From assembly GCA_015852425.1 (NCBI GenBank), contig JAAAIG010000317.1:22605-39099 (forward strand): a DNA stretch of 16,495 bases, written 5' to 3'. This stretch comes from Gryganskiella cystojenkinii. Taxonomy: Eukaryota; Mortierellomycota; Mortierellomycetes; Mortierellales; Mortierellaceae. The notes beneath the pieces were generated by a model, which had not been told where the DNA came from, searched no databases, and worked only from the letters and a program-made list of their open reading frames with translations. Below, piece by piece: positions 1 through 8,269 of this stretch (position 1 is the first letter of the stretch; each line of letters opens with the position of its first letter). A program made the position numbers and the translations under genes.

Positions 1-129
1 CTCGCACGGTTTGTCACCCTCAACACTTTTGTTTTGTTTTTTCGCAAGCTTTGTGGGAGGACTTCGTGAGGATAGAAATATGTCTTTTCTTTCTTCGTGA
101 ACGAGATGGAGTGACGACGATAATGCCAT
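1..129 (-). CDS. possible 5' end of a gene leaving the window (weak)
   Basis: Reading the minus strand, an ATG at 129..127 opens a frame that stays open for 43 codons to the window edge. The peptide begins MALSSSLHLVHEER and is rich in Ser, Lys and charged residues. I recognise no family. It would be divergent from the Arc1-like gene at 901, which would make 130-900 a shared promoter. Forty-three codons without a stop is not strong evidence, and the frame could be chance or non-coding leader. Confidence 0.15.
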   Translation of the reverse strand, partial: MALSSSLHLVHEERKDIFLSSRSPPTKLAKKQNKSVEGDKPCE

Positions 130-900
130 ATGAAGACGAAGAAAACTTTGAGCAAGTCTGTCTAGTCTTTCAAAGAGCGAGATCATAGGTGCGTCCACCT
201 GAGCGTGTTGTCGAAACCCCAAACGACTTTTTTCCGGTCTTGCGTGAGATCAGGAGTGTAAAAGGCGGCTGAATAATGAAAAGGTTAGTGGACTCGTACG
301 CCAGTATGCTCAAATCCGACAGGATATCAAAAACACAAAGAGAGGAGGGGCAAACAGCACTCAACCTCCGTCCAAGAATTCTGCTTCTCTCTCTCTCTTT
401 CTCTCAATGCAGTAACATTTCCCCGAGACGAAACTTCCCGCTCTTTTTTTTTAACCTATCTTGTCCCCACCCCTTTTGTCACTCCTGTCCTCGTTGCTTT
501 TGTTGTGCTGGTCGTCTCCTTAATTGCCAAAAAAAAAAAAAAAGGGCGGGAAACGAATTTTTGAGATTGGTGGCGTGGTTTGTCATGGTTTGGGTCGCCA
601 CCTGTTAAGGGTGTGTTGCGAGTAGTAGGATTACCCCCCCTTTTGTTGAAAGAGAGAGCCATACGAAGGAATCGTAAACAGGATAGTTTAGGAACAGGCG
701 GCATCAGTCAAGAGAAACAGTGGGACGACCGCGACAACACAACAGTGAGGACACCGTAGAGAACCACCAACACCACGTGTAGCAAGTCACGTGTACGTGA
801 ATGACGTCACCGGAAAAATCGGCGGGGTTTTTTAACTCCACCTCTTTTTAGACTTCTTCGCTTTTTTTTGCTTCAATCCCATTCGCCATACATTCCCACC
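130..900. other. intergenic / promoter region upstream of the Arc1-like gene
   Basis: No convincing coding region is seen. The stretch holds CT-rich segments, an A15 tract at 529-543, a short C7 run near 632-638, and a cluster of palindromic transcription-factor-like sites at 774-809. The last 60 bases before the ATG at 901 are pyrimidine-rich, as in many fungal leaders. The short ORFs on both strands here are low-complexity and look like chance. Confidence 0.6.
774..809. promoter_or_regulatory. two CACGTG E-boxes plus a TGACGTCA (CRE-type) palindrome
   Basis: CACGTG is present at 774-779 and again at 788-793, and TGACGTCA at 802-809, all within 36 bp and about 90-130 bp upstream of the ATG at 901. 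CACGTG is the core bound by bHLH factors of the Cbf1/USF type, and TGACGTCA is the symmetric CRE bound by bZIP factors of the ATF/CREB type. A further CACGTG lies in intron 1 of the gene at 1050-1055. Function is inferred from motif identity, spacing and position only. Confidence 0.5.
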
Positions 901-2474
901 ATGTCCGACACTGTCGCATCAACCTTCATCAACACCTGCCAGGGTCCACTCGGCGGCGCCGAGCTTCTTCAGGGAGCCAACGAAACTGACCGCAAGGAGG
1001 TACATAAATTGAGACGATCGGCTTTTTTATTTCCTTAAAAAGGCACGACCACGTGGATTGGTCTGAAGGAATGAGACTGATCCCGGGAGAGGACAGAGAG
1101 TCGACATATCAGAGAATAATTGGTTTCTGTGCCTGTCAACGTTATCCGCCTCACATCCTAATACGGATATGCTCTTGCGCTCTTTCATAACACTAGGTCA
1201 AGGAGTGGATCGACCGCTTCGAGAAGGATACCAGCGTTCTTGCCAAGGTAGAGAAACAGTTACGAAAATGACACTTTTTCGGTGACACCTGGGAGGCGCA
1301 TCTCAATGACTCACCAATTTCCGAGTTTTATCTTTTGATCTACTCTTTCTAGTCTTTGAACGAGCACTTGGAAGCCCGCACCTACATTGTCGGTCACCAC
1401 ATCACCAACGCTGATCTTTGGTCCTTTGTCAAGGTTCACGAGCAGTTTGTATGTTTTCAAAAGTCAATGGAAGCTGATATGCGGACTATCCATACTGTTG
1501 ACACGATGACTTTACGGATAAACTAACATTCCCTTATTTTACCTTCTATCTAGACCACCATGTCTCGCGATGGACAGCTGAAGCGCGCTCACTTGACCCG
1601 TTGGTTCGATTTGATCCAAGAGCAGGCTGGCACATTGGGTCACTTTGTCCCCGTTGCGATTGATCTTGAGGCTCCTGAGCCTAAGCTCGTCACCAAAGAG
1701 AAGGCTGTCCCCGCTTCCGCTGCCTCGACTGATGATAAAAAGGCCAAGAAGGCGAGCAAGAAAGAGGCCAAGGCTGAGGAGAAGAAGGTCAAGAAGGAGG
1801 CTAACAAGGAAGCTAATGCAACCGCCACAGCTGCCGCTTCTGTTCCAGTTGAGGCTGTTGCTATTCCAGTTGAGGCTGCTGCTGCTCCTGCTTTCAACAC
1901 CCAAAAAAAGGAGAAGAAAGTCAAGGCCCCTAAGGCCCCTGCTGTTCCCGCTGGACCCGCTACTCCTCAGCCATGGCAGATTGATTTGCGTGTCGGAAAG
2001 ATTCTCAAGGTCGAGAAGCACCCCGATGCGGATTCGTTGTATGTCGAGACTGTCGATGTCGGTGAGGCTGAGCCCAGGACGGTCGTCTCTGGGTTGGTGA
2101 AGCATATTCCCATTGAAGAGATGGAGAACCGTTGGTTGGTCTGTGTCTGCAATTTGAAGCCTGCGACCATGCGTGGTGTCAAATCTTTTGCTATGGTTCT
2201 CGCTGCTACAGATGATTCTGGAAAACTGGAGTTGGTTGAGCCTCCCAAGGGATCCAAGCCTGGTGACAAGTGCTACTTCGGAAACTGGAAAGAGGAAAAG
2301 CCCGAGGAGGTTATGAACCCCAAAAAGAAGATCTGGGAGACAATCCAACCTGGTTTGCATACGACACCAGAGTGCCGCGCTGCCTGGAAGTCGGATGAGG
2401 GCGAAGTTCACGTCCTGAAGTCTGAGCACGGTGACTGCACTGTTCCCTCAGTGGTTGGCGCCAAGATCAAGTAG
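901..2474 (+). CDS. ARC1: Arc1p/AIMP1-type tRNA-binding aminoacyl-tRNA synthetase cofactor
   Basis: Exons are 901-999, 1197-1247, 1353-1448 and 1554-2474. All junctions are phase 0, giving 388 aa (yeast Arc1p is about 376). Residues 1 to about 110 form a small helical GST-C-like region, including a 'GHHITNADLW' stretch that matches the conserved part of GST C-terminal folds. In this family that part docks on synthetases such as Met- and Glu-tRNA synthetase. Residues about 127-221 are a Lys/Ala/Glu-rich linker of the kind that adds non-specific tRNA binding. Residues about 223-388 are a complete EMAP-II/tRNA_bind OB-fold: 'IDLRVGKILKVEKHPDADSLYVE', then 'VSGLVKHIP', 'NLKPATMRGVKSFAMVLAA', and the C-terminal EMAP-II extension ending 'TVPSVVGAKIK'. 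It should be a cytosolic cofactor delivering tRNA to synthetases. Intron 3 has a CTAAC branch-like site about 30 nt before its acceptor. The ATG at 901 follows a CT-rich leader and is in frame with all exons. The family call is firm; Arc1p orthology is inferred from domain order and length. Confidence 0.93.
1843..1878 (+). repeat. 21-bp-period direct duplication in the Arc1-like linker
   Basis: The 15-mer TTCCAGTTGAGGCTG occurs at 1843-1857 and 1864-1878. It encodes two copies of a PVEA-containing seven-residue unit (PVEAVAI then PVEAAAA) in the low-complexity linker. The period is a multiple of three, so the frame is kept. Confidence 0.85.
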
Positions 2475-2486
2475 AGAAAGAGGAAA

Positions 2487-2492
2487 AATAAA
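2487..2492 (+). terminator. AATAAA polyadenylation signal
   Basis: AATAAA lies 13 nt after the stop codon of the Arc1-like gene, in the 162-bp gap between it and the convergent NmrA-like gene. The very short distance would give a short 3'UTR or require a second, less canonical signal downstream. Confidence 0.45.
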
Positions 2493-2636
2493 TATTCGTA
2501 ACCGGGTTCACATTGTAACACTCTTTATGTTTCATTTGTGTTTGCCACTACAACAATGAGGTGCTGATACGTTCCGCAACTTGATTGAGACTATGATGTT
2601 CCTTTCAATCGATGAAATCTTGTCCTCACGAGTGTA

Positions 2637-3786
2637 CTAAGACAACACCTTGGCCATGACCTCGCAGACGTAGCTAACAGATCGGACAGAGCGATTATTG
2701 ATGAGAGTACCGAAATCGACGCTGACAGCACTCGCGGGCTTTCCTTCCCAACTGGCATACCAAAGGTACTCTTTTAGAAGACGAGGTAAATGGAGTTAAT
2801 GATAAAGTCAGCATGAGATTCCGCGTGATAGTATTGATTTGTTTTACCTTCGATTATTTCCACCTCCATGGATGACGGCCAGAATGGCGGATCGCAGCAC
2901 TTGTCGGCTTTGTGAAGCGAGGGTAGCAGAGACTCGTAAATCTTGCCCATATTTGGGTCGTCGTACTGGAATACGGTACACTCCTTGTTACCCTTCTCAC
3001 AGCCGTACGACTTGAACACCTTGTACAGACGGTGAGTTCTGGGCCACTGACCATCCCCTGTCAACGTAAAGATCTGGCGACGGACCTTGAGTTTGTTGGA
3101 GGGATCGATCACCGCACATGCGAAGTGCACCACGTCTCGAATCGCCACAGGGTTGATGTTGGACAGACCCACAGGTGTGGCCACGGTGCCCTGGGAAAGA
3201 CTGGGAAGCAAGAAGTACAGCTGTTCTTGAAACAAGGCAGTTCTACAAGTGTCGGTGTCAGAGAAAGAATCAGAGCAGTTCTTATCCACCTTTTAAGATA
3301 ATACCTGTTGTGGTTGCATCTCTCTATTCTCGGAGAATACTTTTTGACCTACCGGACGACCACCGTGGCCGCTGCATTTTTCTTCGAGATCGACATCAGA
3401 AACTTCTCAAACTTGAAAAGCTCAGAACAGCGAATGCGTCCATCCTTCATGGCGTGGTCATCTGCGCCGATATGGGAGAAGAACATGATATTGGAGAGAC
3501 GCCCCGGACACTTCTCAGACAATGCAAAGAGGATCTCTTCCAGGATCTGGAGGATCAAGGTACGCAGCCCATGATGTGGATCCGGAACGATAACCAACCA
3601 TTCCAAGTGGGTAAGCCGATCCATGCGCTCTTCGAGAAGGCGCTTCAAATCCGTTGTTGAAGTCGGAAACTCATACTGTGGAGGAAAAGAATCGATGTTG
3701 TGGATCGTCCCGCAATGTTGCACGAGGTGGTATCCGAGATAACTGCCACGTCCAACGAGAAGAATGTCCTGGAGTGGCGGTGTCAT
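2637..3786 (-). CDS. NmrA-like family NAD(P)-binding Rossmann protein
   Basis: On the minus strand the exons are 3786-3353, 3242-2848 and 2770-2637. Introns are 110 nt (GTAGGT...TTGTAG) and 77 nt (GTAAAA...AAAAG), and the protein is 320 aa. An N-terminal beta-loop-helix, 'ILLVGRGSYLGYHL' (about residues 8-21), stands where the atypical-SDR GxxGxxG dinucleotide loop belongs, but Ser15 replaces the middle glycine. Further features of the NmrA/HSCARG fold follow: 'SHIGADDHAM' (from residue 104), 'LFKFEKFLMS' (from about 123), 'ATVVVRTALFQEQL' spanning the first junction, and a C-terminal 'EYLWYASWEGKPASAV' resembling the family's terminal helix. The family contains redox-sensing regulators and NAD(P)H-dependent reductases; nothing here selects between them. 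It lies 228 bp downstream of ETF-QO on the same strand and tail-to-tail with the Arc1-like gene. The superfamily call is good; the specific activity is unknown. Confidence 0.8.
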
Positions 3787-4014
3787 GGTGGCGAGACAAA
3801 AGGAGGAGAGGTGGGTCAGGGACAGGTGTGGAAAGAGAAAAAGAATGGATGGAAAAGATAAAAGGTAAGCCGATTGAAAACGATGGAGAAACTCCAGATG
3901 ACACTCTTTTTTCGGCAGATCAGTCGACGGTAGTCATCATGTGTCGAGTCTAGTGGAATGTTATTTATTATTGTCTTGAGTGGGAATGGTGCGTTGAAAA
4001 TAAAGTTTATGTGT
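3787..4014. other. short intergenic gap, ETF-QO 3' end to NmrA-like promoter
   Basis: The 228-bp space separates two minus-strand genes. Near 4000-3960 it is AT-rich (ETF-QO 3'UTR). Towards 3800 it becomes pyrimidine-rich on the minus strand, as expected for the leader of the NmrA-like gene. I see no additional gene. Confidence 0.5.
3964..3969 (-). terminator. AATAAA polyadenylation signal of ETF-QO
   Basis: The minus strand reads AATAATAAATAAC across this position, placing an AATAAA hexamer 45 nt past the ETF-QO stop codon at 4017-4015, a normal spacing for a fungal 3'UTR. Confidence 0.5.
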
Positions 4015-6384
4015 TTACGTGTACGAGTACTGGGGTCCACCGCCACCCTCTGGCACGGTCCAGTCGATATTTTGGCTGGGATCCTTGATATCACATGTTT
4101 TGCAGTGAATACAGTTTTGGGAGTTGATCTGAAGTCTCTTGGATCCAGCAGGACCGTTCTCGTCCTCGACAAACTCGTACACTCCAGCGGGGCAGAAGCG
4201 ACCCTCAGGTCCATCATAGTACTTCAAGTTGCGCTTCACAGGGATATCCTTATCCTTCAGACGCAAGTGCACAGGCTGGTTCTCAGCGTGGTTGGTGCCC
4301 GTCCTGGAGACAGAAGTCAACAGATCAAAGGAGATAACGCCATCGGGCTTGGGGTAGTCAATCTTGTCAGACTCCTTGGCGACACGAAGACAGGCATAAT
4401 CGGGCTTGGTGTTATGGAAGGTCCATGGAGTACGACCCTTGAGGAGAATGGTGTCGATACCAGAGTAGAGAACACCTCCAAGGGCACCGAGAGGAGTATG
4501 GAAACTGCGGATCTCGTACAACTCCTTCCAGATCCAACTGTCCTTGACCTTCTTGTCAAAGTCCTCCAAGACAATAGGCTTGTCCTCGGAGTAGCTGTCA
4601 GAGGTGATGGCGGCGTAGGCTGATTCTGCAGCCAACATGCCTGATTTCATGGCGGTATGGGTACCCTTGATCTTGATCAAGTTCAGGAAACCAGCGGTGC
4701 ATCCAATCAAGGCTCCTCCAGGGAAATGTAACTTGGGGATCGACTGAAGTCCTCCCTCATTAAGGGCACGAGCTCCGTAGGTCATGCATTCTCCGCCCTC
4801 CAGGAGATCCTTGACATAGGGGTGGTGCTTGAAGCGTTGGAATTCTTTGTACGGGTTCAGGTATGGGTTCTGGTAGTCAAGGCCAATAACTAATCCCAAG
4901 CTCAACATGTCCTCGCCCATGTGATAAATGAAAGAGCCTCCGTAGGTTGCGTTGTCGATTGGCCAGCCCAATCCGTGGACAACAGTGCCGGGCTTGGATT
5001 TGCTAGGGTCGATTTTCCAGACTTCCTTGAGGCCGATACCGTAGGTCTGGGGATCACACTCGTCACGGAGGTTGAACTGACGGAACAGCTTCTTGGTCAA
5101 GGAACCATGACATCCCTCGGCAAAGAGAGTGACCTTGGCATGGAACTCCATTCCGCGCTCGAAACCATCCTTGGGCTTGAAGTTCTTATCCAATCCAACA
5201 TCGCTGGTGGCTACTCCCTTGACACTGCCGTCCTCGTTGTACAGGATCTATTAAAGAGTCAAACGAGCGGTGAGTGAGCTTTCTCCGATGCATCTGACCT
5301 GACCTGAAATGGCCGTGGGAAAAAAAAAAAAAAGAGTCACTTATTCTCCATTATTTCTTTTCGATTCTTTTTTTTTCGTTTTTTTTATACCTCGCTGGCA
5401 GAGAATCCGGGGAAGACTTCGACACCGATCTCCTCGGCCTGTTCGCCGAGCCACTTGACGTAGTTGCTGAGAGAGACAATGTAGTTTCCCTCGTTGTTCA
5501 TCTGAGGTGGGTGAGGAATAGGAATGGCGTAGTTCTTGGTGAAAAGCTTCATCTGATCGTTAAGAGCAGGCTGGTTCAAGGGAGCCTATAATAACAAACA
5601 AAAAGGAAAACAGAGGAGTATGATGTCAACAACCCAGGAGATGTTTAGGTGTATTGTGAAAAGCTGTATTCGGCGGAGATCATTGTTGGATATGCATAGA
5701 TCAGGCGCAAAAAAGACAAACAAGTTTGGTGAACATACTCCCTTCTCTTTCCAGTCCGGGATCAACTCGTTCAAGGCACGGGGCTCGAGGACGGCACCAG
5801 AGAGTGTGTGGGCGCCTTTAAAATAGTTAGAAAGTGTAGCAAGATTTAGTACGTTTGATGTGCAAGAACGATCCATTGTACACCGAGTAGTGATCAGTAA
5901 GTAACATCGAGTCTGACATCAAAAAAATAAGAATTGGGGAGCGGGACATACCGATCTCTCCTGCCTTCTCGAGTAAAACAACACGGAGTTCACGACCCTC
6001 GGCATTGGCAAGCTGCTTGAGCTTGATAGCAGCACTGAGACCAGCAGGGCCACCGCCGACAATGACAACGTCTGTCTCATCGGCAAAGCGCTCGGCCTTT
6101 GTAGGATCTTCGGAATCTTCCTCGTCCTCGGAAAGTCTGGGAATAGACTGCGAGAAGGCGCGGAAGGAAGTTCCAGCAGCAGCAGCGGAGGAGCGGCTGG
6201 CCCTTGCAAAGGCAACACGTCCGGCAAGGGCGAGAGGCTTCTGATGCTGAAGAGCAGATGAGATGGTAAGGAGAGAGCGTCTAGGGGCGTTGGTGGTATT
6301 GTTGTTGACAACTCGGAAAGTGGAGGAACGCGCCAGGGATGCGTTCAGTGCACGCGAGGATCGATTAGCGATGGACGCGGACAT
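4015..6384 (-). CDS. ETFDH: electron transfer flavoprotein:ubiquinone oxidoreductase, mitochondrial
   Basis: Minus-strand exons are 6384-5952, 5815-5739, 5585-5391 and 5247-4015. Introns are 136, 153 and 143 nt, and the protein is 645 aa (animal precursor about 617). ETF-QO takes electrons from reduced ETF (acyl-CoA and amino-acid dehydrogenases) and reduces ubiquinone at the inner mitochondrial membrane. Residues 1 to about 80 are Ser/Arg/Ala-rich and lack acidic residues, as in a mitochondrial presequence. The FAD dinucleotide motif GGGPAG is at residues 110-115, with the beta-2 acidic Glu at about 139. '[18 protein letters not shown]', 'DWKEKGAPLN', '[11 protein letters not shown]', 'GGSFIYHM', '[17 protein letters not shown]' and '[13 protein letters not shown]' follow family order. 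The [4Fe-4S] ligands are Cys587, Cys614, Cys617 and Cys620 (RFCPAG, then CIHCKTC). The protein ends '[13 protein letters not shown]'. The start at 6384 was chosen because it opens the presequence; in-frame sequence upstream is CT-rich leader. Yeast CIR2 is the fungal counterpart. Confidence 0.97.
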
Positions 6385-7138
6385 AATGTCAAGAGAGATC
6401 CTGTTGAGAATCGGTGAACGGAGAGCGAGAGAGAGAAAAGAGGTGGATGAGGGATGCAGAAGTGAGAAGAGGGGATGGAGAAGAGAGAAGAGGGGATGGA
6501 TGAATAGAGGGATGGATGAAAGAACGGGATAAGAAGGTGGAACGAAGCCCATCCCTTTCAGCCAAAAACACCGAGAAGGCGGCAGATCGCATTTGCTGCA
6601 AAACACACGGGTGACATGTGGGGTAATGCAACTACCAAATAGAGAGGGTTTATTAAAACAAAATTGGATAATTGAGCAGAAAGATAGCAAGTTGGATGCA
6701 TACGCCACTCTATTGGCATGTGATCTGGCTCTCCTGATCTCTCTCTTCCTCTTGTTTGTTGTTGCTGCCGTCCATATCGTTCTTTGTCCACTTTCCCGCA
6801 GATCGAAGGAACTCGGAAAATAGAGAGCCTCATAGAAGGAATCCAAAATGATCCAATCTTGACGCGCTCAATGGTCTGCTTCACTGCAGTGCAGGTGAAG
6901 AAACATCAAAATAAATGTCGTCAGTCTCAGAACATTGCAGCACTACACGAGAATGCACGGGCTGCAATGAAAAGGAGAAAGGAGAAGCTGAGGTCTGAAC
7001 AGCTCTTGCTCCTTTCCCACACTCTTTTGCTTTTTTTTATTGTCTCTTCTCTTCTTCCTTCTCTACCTCCTTCACACCTTTTTTCTCTAACAGCGCCTTC
7101 TTCACTTCACTTAAAATTCACCTCTTACCTCTCGCATT
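6385..7138. promoter_or_regulatory. divergent intergenic promoter between ETF-QO and the SRPBCC gene
   Basis: The two ATGs face away from each other across 754 bp. The ETF-QO side (6385-6540) is a pyrimidine-rich leader on the minus strand. The SRPBCC side (7015-7138) is pyrimidine-rich on the plus strand. ATTGG (inverted CCAAT) occurs at 6663-6667 and 6712-6716, near the centre. No coding region is supported; ORFs extending in from the ETF-QO frame are low-complexity. Confidence 0.5.
6464..6500. repeat. two copies of a 16-bp purine-rich unit, 21-bp period
   Basis: GAGAAGAGGGGATGGA occurs exactly at 6464-6479 and 6485-6500, inside a longer GA-rich run (about 6421-6530) that is the CT-rich leader of ETF-QO on the minus strand. 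It looks like slippage-type local duplication. Confidence 0.75.
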
Positions 7139-7981
7139 ATGTCTGTCACCAGAGTTGTCGAATCCCGCATCATCGAAGTAAGTCAGGTCCTTTTCTATTC
7201 TCCATCCTCATAATGCTTCAAGGGTTGAGCTCTGTCGCTGACCATCTTTTATGTTTCTTCTTTCAAACTATGCCACAGGCACCCATCGACATCGTTTGGA
7301 AGCATGTCCGCACTGTTGAGCTCAAGTTCTGGAAGGCCGTGAAGCACGTTCATGTCCACGGAGGTCTTGGCGAAGGTACAATTTTCAATCTTCTCAGTGA
7401 TTTTTACAAACATTGATCGTGAACGTGCGTCTTTTTTTTCTCACCACTCGTCAGACAACCCCTATTGAACGAAAATTGTAGTCGGCAGCACCCGCAAGAT
7501 CTCTTTCAACGACGGCGCTGTCCAAGAGGTTAAAGTTGTCGAACTTTCCGGTAGGTTGATCAATGTCTATTCGAAATCAGCTTGGGGGACCTTTCTGGCA
7601 ACATTTTCTCTTTTCACAAATTTCAACTCGGTACTGTAGTAACCTTTCTTTCTTCCAACCTTTGCCATGAAAATAGACCTGGCCCACTTTGTCAGTTTCG
7701 ACTTTATCGAGGCTTCTCCACCTGTCGAGTTCATGTCTGCTCTTCATACCATCTCCCTTCGCCGGGTCACCTCCAACAACACGACTTTTGTCGAGTGGAC
7801 CGCCGACTTTTCCTCAGATGCCAAACTTGGTGAGCCTCTATTTTTTTTTCGTAGTCGTCATTTTGAGTTTATTTGACTGTTTCTAAATAACATTTTCTCT
7901 CTCTTAGCTGTCATCGAGGACAGTCGTTACAAACGACAGGAGGGTCTGGAGGATCTTGCCAAGGCTATCGGGACGAAGTAA
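7139..7981 (+). CDS. SRPBCC / START-like (Bet v1-fold) small ligand-binding protein
   Basis: There are five short exons: 7139-7177, 7279-7375, 7482-7550, 7677-7829 and 7908-7981. The four introns are 101, 106, 126 and 78 nt, and the protein is 143 aa. Every donor is canonical (GTAAGT, GTACAA, GTAGGT, GTGAGC) and each junction keeps frame. The order fits the polyketide-cyclase/Bet v1 fold. A first strand ends 'VVESRIIEAPIDIVWKHVR', with the characteristic 'AP.D.VW' start of the helices. Then come 'GSTRKISFNDG', 'EVKVVELSD', and a last pair of strands ('TISLRRV' and 'TTFVEWTADF') in front of the C-terminal helix 'GLEDLAKAIGTK'. Family members bind hydrophobic ligands or act as cyclases; no catalytic residue or ligand can be assigned here. 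No signal peptide or membrane segment is seen, so it is probably cytosolic. Confidence 0.83.
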
Positions 7982-8079
7982 AGCGATCCCTTACTTCACC
8001 CCTCTCTTTGGGACATTGTCCTGAACATAACGAGTAAAATGGACAAATGGACTCCATCCGGACCTCTTCTCTTTCAAAA

Positions 8080-8141
8080 CTCTCTTTCTCTCTCCCTCTC
8101 TCCCTCCCCCTCTCCCTCTCCCTCCCTCCCTCTCTCCCTTT
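8080..8141 (+). repeat. 62-nt uninterrupted pyrimidine (CT) tract
   Basis: Every base from 8080 to 8141 is C or T, made of imperfect CTCTCCCTC-like units. It lies in the 3'UTR region of the SRPBCC gene, between its stop codon and an AATAAA at 8145. On the opposite strand it is a purine tract near the 3' end of the convergent membrane-protein gene. Confidence 0.9.
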
Positions 8142-8144
8142 GCA

Positions 8145-8150
8145 AATAAA
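8145..8150 (+). terminator. AATAAA polyadenylation signal of the SRPBCC gene
   Basis: AATAAA lies 164 nt after the SRPBCC stop codon, immediately following the pyrimidine tract. The 288-bp gap from 7982 to 8269 holds only the two convergent 3'UTRs. Confidence 0.5.
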
Positions 8151-8269
8151 ATGAGACGAGTTTTGTTTTAATAATACATACATGGTGTTTTTGTTACTAG
8201 AGTAAAAATACAGATAGGAGAAAGGACCTCTTAAGAACTCAGTCTTGCTCAAAGGTTGTTCTTTTGAAT

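Noticed and set aside
1539..2429. 296-aa open frame on the minus strand opposite the last exon of the Arc1-like gene
   Set aside because: It is a Leu/Ser-rich antisense shadow of a GC-biased Lys/Ala-rich coding exon; the plus-strand frame matches a known domain family and the minus frame matches nothing I recognise.
3175..3660. 161-aa plus-strand frame opposite the NmrA-like gene
   Set aside because: It spans an intron and both flanking exons of the minus-strand gene, has no recognisable domain, and the minus-strand model is supported by splice sites and family motifs.
3958..4623. 221-aa plus-strand frame opposite the ETF-QO C-terminus
   Set aside because: It is antisense to a strongly conserved exon that carries the iron-sulphur cysteines; its composition follows the complementary codons.
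6385..6846. N-terminal extension of ETF-QO by 154 in-frame codons
   Set aside because: The added part is repetitive, hydrophobic and CT-rich leader sequence, whereas the ATG at 6384 begins a normal mitochondrial presequence and gives the expected protein length.
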